DNA of 34,704 nucleotides from contig SFFV01000020.1 in NCBI GenBank assembly GCA_004557735.1, positions 1 to 34,704 of the forward strand, given 5' to 3'. The position numbers were made by a program, and so were the translations under genes. Below, one piece after another: positions 7,368-14,729 of this stretch; positions within the stretch are counted from its first letter, which is position 1, and each line of letters opens with the position of its first letter. A model generated the notes under the pieces. That model was not told the DNA's origin. It saw nothing but the letters and a program-made list of their open reading frames with translations, and did not search any database. The DNA is from Clostridiales bacterium. GTDB lineage: Bacteria > Bacillota > Clostridia > Oscillospirales > Oscillospiraceae.

Positions 7368-8312
7368 TCAGAGCTTGACGGCCGCGCGGACTGCTTCGGC
7401 GATGCGGGAAGCGCACAGGCCCATCTCCTCGAGCAGCGCCGCCGCGGGGCCGGAGTGGCCGAACTCGTCGTTCACGCCGACGCGGCGCACCGGGACGGGG
7501 TGCTTTTCGCTCACGAGTGAGCACACGGCCTCGCCGAGACCGCCGATGATGCTGTGCTCCTCGCATGTGACGATCTTTCCGCACTCGCGCGCAGCGGCAA
7601 GGATGGTCTCCTCGTCGAGCGGCTTGATGGAGCAGACGTTGATGACACGCACGCTGATGCCCTCCGCGGCGAGCGTTTCCGCCGCCTTGAGCGCTTCGGC
7701 GACCATGAGACCGGTCGCGGCGACGGCGACATCCGTGCCGGGGCGGAGCACCTCCGCCTTGCCGATCTCAAAGGAAAAGTTCTCTTCCTCGTGGATCACG
7801 GGCACGGCGGCACGGCCGAAGCGGATGTATACGGGTCCCTTGTGCTCATAGGCCGCCTTGACAGCGGCGCGCGCTTCCACATCGTCCGCCGGGGAGAGAA
7901 CGACCATGCCGGGGATCGTGCGCATAAGCGCAAAGTCCTCGCAGCACTGGTGGGAAGCGCCGTCCTCACCGACGGAGATACCGCCGTGGGTGGCGCAGAT
8001 CTTGACGTTCAGATGCGGGTAGCCGACGGTGTTGCGCACCTGCTCAAAGGCGCGGCCCGCCGCGAACATCGCAAACGACGAGCAGAACGGCACGAAGCCC
8101 ATGGTGGACAGGCCGGCGCTCACGCCGATGAGGTCCGCCTCGGCAATGCCGCAGTTGATGTGGCGGTCGGGGTATGCCTTTTTGAATATCGCCGTTTTGG
8201 TAGCGCCGGCAAGGTCGGCGTCGAGAACAAGGATATCGTCATGCTCGGCGGCAAGCGCCGTTACCGCGTTGCCGTAGCTGTCGCGGGTAGCAATTTTTAC
8301 AACGTCCGCCAT
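7368..8312 (-). CDS. Transketolase, C-terminal subunit
   Basis: About 314 residues making up the pyrimidine-binding and C-terminal domains of transketolase. It pairs with the separately encoded N-terminal subunit to move two-carbon units between sugar phosphates. Recognisable pieces are HINCGIAEADLIGVSAGLSTMG (catalytic Glu region) and CATHGGISVGEDGASHQCCEDFALMRTIPGM, then a transketolase C domain with EEHSIIGGLGEAV. It starts at overlapping ATGATG codons over the upstream stop. AGAGGAGG is 4 bases from ATG 8315 and 7 bases from ATG 8312, so 8312 is preferred. The overlap implies coupled translation with the N subunit. Split transketolases of this kind are usual in Clostridia and archaea. Confidence 0.92.
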   Translation of the reverse strand: MADVVKIATRDSYGNAVTALAAEHDDILVLDADLAGATKTAIFKKAYPDRHINCGIAEADLIGVSAGLSTMGFVPFCSSFAMFAAGRAFEQVRNTVGYPHLNVKICATHGGISVGEDGASHQCCEDFALMRTIPGMVVLSPADDVEARAAVKAAYEHKGPVYIRFGRAAVPVIHEEENFSFEIGKAEVLRPGTDVAVAATGLMVAEALKAAETLAAEGISVRVINVCSIKPLDEETILAAARECGKIVTCEEHSIIGGLGEAVCSLVSEKHPVPVRRVGVNDEFGHSGPAAALLEEMGLCASRIAEAVRAAVKL

Positions 8313-9157
8313 CATTCTGCCTCCTCTTCGCGCAGAGCCTTTTCCAGCTCTTCCATAGCCGCATGGTACTGTTCGTCGTTGGGGGCTTTGCCGTGCCAGC
8401 CCACCTGATTTTCCATGAAGGACACGCCCTTGCCCTTAACGGTCTTGAGAACGATCGCGGAGGGGCGTCCCTTTTCCTGCTCGGCGCGCTTCACGGCCGC
8501 GTCGATCGCGTCAAAGTCGTGGCCGTCCACGGTCTGCACAAAGAGTCCGAATGCGGCGAACTTCTCGTCGATCGGATAGGGGCTCATAACGTCGCTCACA
8601 GCGCCGTCGATCTGAAGATTGTTGTTATCAACGAACACGAGCAGGTTGTCCAGCTTATAATGCGAGGCGAACATCATCGCTTCCCAGACCTGCCCTTCCT
8701 CGATCTCGCCGTCGCCGAGGAGCGTATACACGCGCACGCCGCTGCCGAGCCGCTTCGCGCCGAGCGCCATACCCGCCGCCGTGGAGACGCCCTGGCCGAG
8801 AGAGCCGGTGGACATATCCACGCCGGGCGTGAGATTCATGTTGGGATGGCCCTGGAGACGGCTGCCGATGCGGCGGAGGGTTTTGAGCTCGTCCACGGGG
8901 AAAAAGCCGCGGTTGGCAAGCACCGAATAGAGCGCCGGAGCCGCATGACCCTTGGAGAGCACAAAGCGGTCGCGGTTTTCCCACCGCGGATCCTGCGGGT
9001 CAACGTTCATATGCTTGAAATAGAGATATGTGAGCACGTCGGCGGCGGAAAGGCTTCCGCCCGGGTGCCCGGATTTTGCCGCATAAACGCCCTCGATAAT
9101 GCCAAGGCGTACTTTGCAGGCGGCGATCTTCAGTTGTTTCTTTTCATCCTGCGTCAA
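8312..9157 (-). CDS. Transketolase, N-terminal (thiamine diphosphate) subunit
   Basis: About 281 residues forming the ThDP/Mg-binding half of transketolase. It contains AKSGHPGGSLSAADVLTYLYF near the start, SKGHAAPALY, and the ThDP motif from LLGDGEIEEGQVWEAM to the NNN of VFVDNNNLQ. The partner subunit follows with overlapping stop and start codons. I choose TTG 9157 as start: GGGGGAGGT lies 9 bases upstream, and from there the protein begins MTQDEKKQLK, as in the family. The in-frame ATG at 9193 would instead place the ribosome site and a small hairpin (9176-9191) inside the coding region. A good promoter lies at 9214-9242. Confidence 0.93.
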   Translation of the reverse strand: MTQDEKKQLKIAACKVRLGIIEGVYAAKSGHPGGSLSAADVLTYLYFKHMNVDPQDPRWENRDRFVLSKGHAAPALYSVLANRGFFPVDELKTLRRIGSRLQGHPNMNLTPGVDMSTGSLGQGVSTAAGMALGAKRLGSGVRVYTLLGDGEIEEGQVWEAMMFASHYKLDNLLVFVDNNNLQIDGAVSDVMSPYPIDEKFAAFGLFVQTVDGHDFDAIDAAVKRAEQEKGRPSAIVLKTVKGKGVSFMENQVGWHGKAPNDEQYHAAMEELEKALREEEAE

Positions 9158-9213
9158 AATGCAAGTACCTCCCCCGGCGGGTTTGCCCGCCAAAAGTTAT
9201 TTATGTCATGTTG

Positions 9214-9242
9214 ATTATAGAATCCCCCGGCGATTCCGTCAA
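9214..9242 (-). promoter_or_regulatory. Sigma-A type promoter for the transketolase/modE-like operon
   Basis: Minus-strand TTGACG (9242-9237), a 17-base spacer and a perfect TATAAT (9219-9214). The short leader then holds a GGCGGG/CCCGCC hairpin (9191-9176) directly before the ribosome site, which could influence translation. Confidence 0.85.
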
Positions 9243-9274
9243 GAAAAACAAGCGCCGCATGTTTTCCGGCGACG

Positions 9275-9308
9275 AAAACGTCTCCGAAGACAAGGTTCTT
9301 CGGAGACG
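9275..9308 (-). terminator. Terminator after the CarD-family gene
   Basis: A 12-bp perfect stem CGTCTCCGAAGA/TCTTCGGAGACG (9279-9290 with 9297-9308) with a 6-nt loop and TTTT on the minus strand, about 21 bases beyond the stop codon. Confidence 0.85.
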
Positions 9309-9329
9309 GCGGTAAAATGGGATTATAAA

Positions 9330-9851
9330 CTATTCCAAAGCGGAGGCAAATGAGCCGAGCCGCTTTTCAATGAACGCCGGGACATCGTCGCGCGGTATCT
9401 CCAGCGCGACGGCGAGCTCGCCGAACAGGAGATCCTCCGCACGGCGGAGATATTTTTCGTCCGTACTGCCGATGCGCTTCTGCCGCTTTTCGGCTTCGGT
9501 CTTTTTTGCGCGGATGGATTTCGCCAGACGGATGAGATCCATGCAGTCGAACGAGGTGATCTGCTTTTGGTAGTAGGTGCGCAGCGCGCTGAGATTCTTC
9601 TCCGTGCAGATCTCCGCCGGAACGGTCGGCATCGCGTCGATGACGGCCTCCGCCTCGCTGCGGTTCATCACCGGGCGGATCGGCACCTTGCCGCTGTCTG
9701 CCGGAGTCTGAATGGTGCCGGTCTGGTACATCGGCCGCAGAAGATAATACGGTTTTCCCGGCTGCGATGAAGAGAATTTCACGGATGTGATCTCCTCCAC
9801 CACGCAAACGCCCGTTCCGCCATACATAACCTTCTCACCGATGGAAAACAT
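9330..9851 (-). CDS. CarD family transcriptional regulator
   Basis: 173 residues. Residues 1-70 form the CarD/TRCF-type RNA-polymerase-interaction domain, opening with the typical MFSIGEKVMYGGTGVCVVEEI and continuing through YYLLRPMY. A helical, charged C-terminal part (about 100-173, rich in Lys/Arg/Glu) corresponds to the DNA-contacting domain of CarD/CdnL. Family members bind the RNA polymerase beta subunit and stabilise open promoter complexes. Length is typical. ATG 9851 has GGGAGGT about five bases upstream. It is monocistronic between its own promoter (9931-9960) and terminator (9275-9308). Confidence 0.9.
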   Translation of the reverse strand: MFSIGEKVMYGGTGVCVVEEITSVKFSSSQPGKPYYLLRPMYQTGTIQTPADSGKVPIRPVMNRSEAEAVIDAMPTVPAEICTEKNLSALRTYYQKQITSFDCMDLIRLAKSIRAKKTEAEKRQKRIGSTDEKYLRRAEDLLFGELAVALEIPRDDVPAFIEKRLGSFASALE

Positions 9852-9930
9852 TTTGCACCTCCCAAATGCTCATGTCAGCAATTCCCGCGTAACCGCCGGG
9901 ATCCTTTTTTCTTTCATATTTTCTAAAGAG

Positions 9931-9960
9931 ATTATACCATATTTTGAAAATACGGTGCAA
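9931..9960 (-). promoter_or_regulatory. Probable promoter of the CarD-family gene
   Basis: Minus-strand perfect TATAAT (9936-9931) with a weak TTGCAC (9960-9955) 18 bases upstream, in an AT-rich stretch. The gap 9852-10199 between the divergent genes holds this promoter and the one at 10066-10094; I see no other gene in it. Confidence 0.6.
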
Positions 9961-10065
9961 GCGGAAAATTCACAAAATTGTTACAACTCGGAGCATACCG
10001 GCGCCGACTGTGCAGATTATCACCCAAAAACGTAAATTGGTTTCCCTATCTTGTGCGATTTTTTA

Positions 10066-10094
10066 TTGACTATAAACCCTTCCTGTGCTATATT
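10066..10094 (+). promoter_or_regulatory. Promoter of the lipoprotein-apbE-rnf operon
   Basis: TTGACT (10066-10071), a 17-base spacer and TATATT (10089-10094). Transcription would start near 10101, leaving a leader of about 100 bases. The leader contains a possible long-range AAAAGCG/CGCTTTT pairing (10101-10107 with 10147-10153) but no riboswitch I recognise. Confidence 0.75.
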
Positions 10095-10199
10095 GTCATC
10101 AAAAGCGGGATAGCGTGACGTATTGTAGTCTTAATCAACATAATTCGCTTTTCCGTCTGAAATCGCAAGCAAAAAATTAAGAATAAGAGGTCGAACACA

Positions 10200-11285
10200 A
10201 TGAAAAAAGTCATCTCCGTTCTCCTTCTGGCGTGCATGCTGCTCACGCTGACCGCGTGCGGCGCCGAGACCCCCGCCGCCGAGCCCACCGCTGAGCCCGC
10301 CGAGGCTACCGATGCCCCCGCGGAAGCGAACGAAGCTCCCGCCGAGGCTGCCGAGACCGAGTATAAGCTCGGCATGGGTGTGAGCGTCAGTCTTGACTCT
10401 TCCGACACCAACCACGCGCAGGTCGACGCCACCGTCGCCACCGTCGTCACCGACAGCGAAGGCAAGATCGTCCTCTGCCGCATTGACTGCGCGCAGAACA
10501 AGATGGACGTCACCGGCGGTCAGGTTGACGCCGCTGCGACCTTCACCACCAAGCGCGATCTGAAGTATGACTACAACATGGTCAAGTACTCCAACGCCAC
10601 GCTCGAGTGGTTTGAGCAGGTTGAGAACCTTGAGAAGTGGGTCGTCGGCAAGACGGCTGAGGACATCAAGAACATCGAAACCAAGATCAACGAAGAGGGC
10701 TACAGCGTCGCCGTTGACGAAGAGCTGTATGCTTCCTGCTCGATCAGCCTCGAAGCCTTCCAGGACGCCATTGTGAAGGCCTGCAACGATGAGAAGGGCT
10801 CCACCTTCACCACCGCCGACGCCTTCACGCTGGGCGTGTCCGCCATCTCCAATGCCGCCGAGTCCGTGTCCGCTGCCGATTCCGACGACGGTAACGCCAT
10901 GGTCAAGATGTACACCGAGTTCGGCGCCGCCGCTGTCGGCTCTGACGGCAAGATCCTCGCCGCTCTGACCGACGCCATCCAGCCCAAGATCACCGTGAGC
11001 GCTGACGGCGAGATCCTCAACAAGGACTTCACCGCCACCAAGCGCGAGCTCGGCGACGACTACAACATGGTCAAGTACGGCAACGCCATTGCCGAGTGGG
11101 ACGCGCAGGCCAAGGCTTTCGCCGACTACACCGTCGGCATGACCGCCGATGAGGTCAGCGCCATGGAGACCACCGAGCACAATGGCCATGACGTGACCGT
11201 CGATGAGACTCTGTTTGCCTCCTGCACGATGGATATCACCGGCATGCGCGCGACTATCGCCACGGCGGCGAACAACGCCCGGTAA
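10200..11285 (+). CDS. Lipoprotein with two tandem, diverged FMN_bind-like domains
   Basis: 361 residues. The signal peptide ends in a lipobox LTAC (C20), followed by an Ala/Pro/Glu-rich linker to about residue 50, so the protein is anchored outside the membrane. The rest is a duplication. Repeat 1 (about 54-200) and repeat 2 (about 205-361) share FTTKRDLKYDYNMVKY / FTATKRELGDDYNMVKY, and end VDEELYASCSIS (A178-S181) / VDETLFASCTMD (A340-T343). Each repeat starts with a DxxGKI strand and ends with a helix after the ASC[ST] motif, resembling FMN_bind domains, where SGA[TS] is flavinylated; that match is inference. I do not recognise a named family. It is the first gene of the operon, 14 bases before apbE. 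Codon use is strongly C-ending, which suggests high expression. Confidence 0.8.
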   Translation: MKKVISVLLLACMLLTLTACGAETPAAEPTAEPAEATDAPAEANEAPAEAAETEYKLGMGVSVSLDSSDTNHAQVDATVATVVTDSEGKIVLCRIDCAQNKMDVTGGQVDAAATFTTKRDLKYDYNMVKYSNATLEWFEQVENLEKWVVGKTAEDIKNIETKINEEGYSVAVDEELYASCSISLEAFQDAIVKACNDEKGSTFTTADAFTLGVSAISNAAESVSAADSDDGNAMVKMYTEFGAAAVGSDGKILAALTDAIQPKITVSADGEILNKDFTATKRELGDDYNMVKYGNAIAEWDAQAKAFADYTVGMTADEVSAMETTEHNGHDVTVDETLFASCTMDITGMRATIATAANNAR

Positions 11286-11299
11286 TTTCTGCGAAGCAA

Positions 11300-12394
11300 A
11301 TGAACCGGAAAAAGAATACCCGCGCGGTCGCCGCGCTTCTCTGCGGCGCTCTGCTCGCCCTTGTTCTTCTCTCCGGCTGTTCAGCTTCCGCCGAACCTGT
11401 CAAGGCGCAGGGGAAAAGCTATTTCACCTACTTTGACACGGTGACCTATATTTACAGTTATGCAGGCGATTCGGCAGAACGGTTTTCGGACTGTTCTGCC
11501 GAAATTGCTGATATGCTCGGGGAATATCACCGGCTTTTTGATATCTACCATGAGTATTCCGGCATAAACAACCTCTGTACGGTAAACAAAATGGCCGGCG
11601 GAGAAGCTGTAACGGTGGATGCGCGGCTGATGGAGTTTCTGCTCTATGCCAAGGAGCTCTATGAGCTGACCGGCGGAGAGATGAACGTGATGATGGGAAG
11701 CGTTCTCACGCTCTGGCACGACGCGCGCGAAACGGCGTCGGACGATCCGAAGAACGCCTATGTGCCTTCCGAAGAAGCGCTTGCCGAGGCCGCGAAGCAT
11801 ACGGACATCTCCCTTCTGGAGCTGGACGTGGAAAACAACACCGTCCATATCTCGGACCCGCTTGCCTCCATCGACGTCGGCGCGCTCGGCAAGGGCTACG
11901 CCACCGAAATGGCGGCGCAAAAGGCCGAAACACTCGGCTGCGAGGGCTATGTGCTCAACGTAGGCGGCAACATCCGCATCATCGGCACGCGGCCCGACGG
12001 CACCGGCTGGAAGACCGGCGTGCGCGACCCGAAGAACCCTGACTCGAATTACTGCGCAAAGCTCCTGCTTGCCGACACCTCCTGCGTCACCTCCGGCATC
12101 TACGAGCGGTATTTCACCGTGGACGGTGTGCGGTATCACCATATCATCGACAGGGATACGCTCTATCCCTCCGCACTCTTCTCCTCCGTCACGGTCGTGA
12201 CGAAAAACAGCGGTCTTGCCGACGCGCTCTCCACGGCGCTTTTCTGCATGCCTCTTGCCGACGGCGAGGCGCTCTGCGAAAAGCTCGGCGATGTGGAAGC
12301 GCTCTGGGTGCTCCCGGACGGTGAGCTGCATATGACCTCCGGCATGGAGGCTCTTCTCGTTTCGGACGAGACGTCCGGCGAATCGCAAAGCTAA
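11300..12394 (+). CDS. apbE: FAD:protein FMN transferase (ApbE), lipoprotein
   Basis: 364 residues. ApbE transfers FMN from FAD onto Thr or Ser of flavoproteins such as RnfD and RnfG through a phosphoester bond, outside the membrane. A basic start and hydrophobic core lead to the lipobox LLSGC (C27). Family landmarks in order are FDTVTYIYSY, a YHRLFDIYHEYSGINNLCTVN segment, the nucleotide/metal-binding DVGALGKGYATEMAAQ, YVLNVGGNIRIIG, and the C-terminal HHIIDRDTLYPS with ADALSTALFCMP. The enzyme looks complete. The start ATG 11300 has only a weak ribosome site, so coupling to the preceding lipoprotein gene is likely. Being in the rnf operon points to the operon's own flavoproteins as substrates. 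Confidence 0.95.
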   Translation: MNRKKNTRAVAALLCGALLALVLLSGCSASAEPVKAQGKSYFTYFDTVTYIYSYAGDSAERFSDCSAEIADMLGEYHRLFDIYHEYSGINNLCTVNKMAGGEAVTVDARLMEFLLYAKELYELTGGEMNVMMGSVLTLWHDARETASDDPKNAYVPSEEALAEAAKHTDISLLELDVENNTVHISDPLASIDVGALGKGYATEMAAQKAETLGCEGYVLNVGGNIRIIGTRPDGTGWKTGVRDPKNPDSNYCAKLLLADTSCVTSGIYERYFTVDGVRYHHIIDRDTLYPSALFSSVTVVTKNSGLADALSTALFCMPLADGEALCEKLGDVEALWVLPDGELHMTSGMEALLVSDETSGESQS

Positions 12395-12444
12395 AAATCA
12401 CTGCATTACCGCAAAGAAGAAATGAATGGAAAGGTTGGATTCTG

Positions 12445-13785
12445 ATGGCATTCCGTAAGCGCCTTCAGTCGGTTCATGTTCCCCATCACAAGAACACCGC
12501 CGGAATGAAGGCCGAAACCCTTCCCCCGCCGAAAGAAGTGCTTCTCCCCATGAACATGCACATGGGCACTCCCGCCGTGCCGGTTGTCGGCGTCGGCGAC
12601 TATGTTCGCGTCGGCCAGAAGCTCGCGCGCGGCGAGGGCAGCATAACCTGTGAGGTACACGCGACCGTTTCCGGCACGGTTGTGTCGCTCGATCCGATGC
12701 CGGACCTGTTCGGCAACGATCTGCCGGTCATCCGCATCGAGAGCGACGGCAAAATGGAAGCCGATCCCACGCTTGCCCCGCGCACGGCGGAGGATCTCGC
12801 CGCATTCGTGGAGGATCTGCACGAGAGCGGCATCGTCGGTCTCGGCGGCGCGGCGTTTCCCGTAGACTGGAAGTTTGACGCGGCGCAGCGAAACACGGTC
12901 AAAACCATGCTCATCAACGGCGCGGAGTGCGAGCCTTACGTTACGAGCGACGACCGCATGATGCTCGATCACGGCGAGGATATCCGCCGCGGCATTGAGA
13001 TCCTCAAAAAATATGTCAAGCCCGAAAACTTCGTTTTCGCGATCGAAAACAACAAGCCGAACGCTATTGCCGCGATGAAGGAGCTCTTTGCCGACGATCC
13101 CGCGGTGAGCGTCGTTACGCTGGAAAGCTCTTACCCGCAGGGCGCCAAGCAGATGATCCTCTACAACGCGCTCGGCAAGGTCGTATACGCCGGTCAGCGT
13201 TTCGCCACGCTCGGCGTTATCATCATCAACGTTTCCACGCTTGCCAAGGTCGCCAGGTTCATGGATACCGGCATGCCGCTCGTGGACCGCGTCGTCACGA
13301 TCGACGGCTCGGCCGTCAGAGAGCCGAAGAACCTTCTTGTCCCGATCGGCACGCCGTACCGCTGCCTTGTCGAGGCCGCCGGCGGGCTCAAGTGCGAGCC
13401 GGGCCGCGTTGTGAACGGCGGACCGATGATGGGCCACGCCGTCCCCTCGCTCGACTATCCGGTGCTTAAGACGACAAGCAGCGTGCTGGTTTTCTCCGAA
13501 GCGGACAGCGTCATTCACGAGCCTTCGCCGTGCATCCATTGCGGCCGCTGCGTGTCCCACTGCCCGATGAATCTCAACCCCACCGCGTTCTCGGACGATC
13601 TCGAAGAGGAAAACGCCGATAAGCGCGCGCTTCTCCTTGACCGTGACCATGTAAACTTCTGCATCGAGTGCGGCAGCTGCAGCTATGTCTGCCCGGCCCA
13701 CCGTCCGCTCGCGGAAAATAACCGCGCGGCAAAGAAATATCTCAAAAAATACAAAGCTGACCACGCGGAAGGAGGGAAAAAGTGA
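12445..13785 (+). CDS. rnfC: Electron transport complex subunit RnfC
   Basis: 446 residues, normal for clostridial RnfC, the cytoplasm-facing subunit that binds FMN and NADH and carries two [4Fe-4S] clusters. Visible features are a biotinyl-lipoyl-like N-terminal region (VPVVGVGDYVRVGQKLA), the nucleotide-binding GLGGAAFPVDWKF, LINGAECEPYVTSDDR, SYPQGAKQ, and the GGPMMG loop. Both ferredoxin-like motifs are complete: CIHCGRC..HCP (C363, C366, C369, C373) and CIECGSC..VCP (C406, C409, C412, C416). The stop overlaps the start of rnfD. The NADH end of the chain therefore looks intact, unlike the RnfE/A end. Confidence 0.95.
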   Translation: MAFRKRLQSVHVPHHKNTAGMKAETLPPPKEVLLPMNMHMGTPAVPVVGVGDYVRVGQKLARGEGSITCEVHATVSGTVVSLDPMPDLFGNDLPVIRIESDGKMEADPTLAPRTAEDLAAFVEDLHESGIVGLGGAAFPVDWKFDAAQRNTVKTMLINGAECEPYVTSDDRMMLDHGEDIRRGIEILKKYVKPENFVFAIENNKPNAIAAMKELFADDPAVSVVTLESSYPQGAKQMILYNALGKVVYAGQRFATLGVIIINVSTLAKVARFMDTGMPLVDRVVTIDGSAVREPKNLLVPIGTPYRCLVEAAGGLKCEPGRVVNGGPMMGHAVPSLDYPVLKTTSSVLVFSEADSVIHEPSPCIHCGRCVSHCPMNLNPTAFSDDLEEENADKRALLLDRDHVNFCIECGSCSYVCPAHRPLAENNRAAKKYLKKYKADHAEGGKK

Positions 13786-14729
13786 TGGATAAGCGGTTTG
13801 AAACTCCGTCCTCCCCGTTTACCCACTGCGGCGCAAGCACGCAGCGCATCATGCTCGATGTGATCATCGCTCTGCTGCCCGCCACGGCCGCCGCAATCGT
13901 GATCTTCGGCGCCCCGGCGCTCGTGCCGGTCCTCTCGTGCGTGATCGCCGCCGTCGTTTCCGAATTTCTCTTCAACGCGATCACGCACCGCAAGCAGTCC
14001 ATCGGCGATCTCAGCGCCGTTGTGACGGGCCTGCTGCTCGGTCTCAATCTCAGCACCAACGTTCCGGTCTGGCAGTGCGTGCTTGGCAGCGTGTTCGCCA
14101 TTGTGTTTGTCAAGTGCCTGTTTGGCGGGCTCGGCCACAATTTCGCAAACCCCGCTATCACCGCGCGTGTGTTTATGCTCGTCTCGTTTTCGCAGGTCAT
14201 GGGCGGCGCCATGCCGAAGGGCGTTGATCTCGTAACGAGCGCCACCCCTCTGGAAGTTCTCTCGACCGGCGGCGAGGGTCTCCCCTCCCTGCTGGATATG
14301 TTCCTCGGCGTGCGCGGCGGCGCGGTCGGCGAAACGTGCGTTATCGCGCTTCTTCTCGGCTTTGCGTATCTCGTCCTCCGCCGGGTGATCCGCTGGTATG
14401 TCCCGGCGATCTTCGTCGGCAGCGTTTTTGTGCTCTACTTCGTCACGACCGGCAGCGCCGTTACCGCGCTCTATGAGATCATGGCGGGCGGATTGTTCCT
14501 CGGCGCGATCTTCATGGCGACCGACTACCAGACCTCGCCGATCAACGACAAGGGCAAAGCATTCTTTGCGCTCGGCTGCGGCATTCTGACGTTTGTCATC
14601 CGCGAGTACTGCGCATACCCGGAGGGCGTGTCGCTCTCCATCCTCGTGATGAACATTCTTGCTCCGATGATCGAAAAATGGACGGCGGCTACGCCGCTCG
14701 GATTGGGAGGGCCGAAAAATGCAAAATAA
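13785..14729 (+). CDS. rnfD: Electron transport complex subunit RnfD
   Basis: 314 residues, an integral membrane flavoprotein of the NqrB/RnfD family. About ten hydrophobic spans can be read. The covalent FMN site is present in DLVTSATPLEVLS, with T154 the expected linkage residue, and the conserved GHNFANPA loop lies at about 117-124. In Rnf, RnfD passes electrons between membrane carriers and RnfG/RnfC while moving Na+ or H+. ATG 13785 is used; GTG 13782 directly before it is an alternative, as AGGAGG lies 6 bases before GTG and 9 before ATG. It overlaps rnfC by one base and rnfG by 11 bases. Confidence 0.95.
   Translation: MDKRFETPSSPFTHCGASTQRIMLDVIIALLPATAAAIVIFGAPALVPVLSCVIAAVVSEFLFNAITHRKQSIGDLSAVVTGLLLGLNLSTNVPVWQCVLGSVFAIVFVKCLFGGLGHNFANPAITARVFMLVSFSQVMGGAMPKGVDLVTSATPLEVLSTGGEGLPSLLDMFLGVRGGAVGETCVIALLLGFAYLVLRRVIRWYVPAIFVGSVFVLYFVTTGSAVTALYEIMAGGLFLGAIFMATDYQTSPINDKGKAFFALGCGILTFVIREYCAYPEGVSLSILVMNILAPMIEKWTAATPLGLGGPKNAK

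Noticed and set aside
9158..9193. ATG 9193 as start of the transketolase N subunit
   Set aside because: It would put a hairpin and the GGGGGAGGT ribosome site within the coding region. TTG 9157 has that site at 9 bases and gives the usual family N-terminus.
10095..10199. An FMN riboswitch or other known riboswitch in the leader of the flavin-related operon
   Set aside because: I looked for the conserved RFN-element segments and saw none; only a weak long-range inverted repeat is present.
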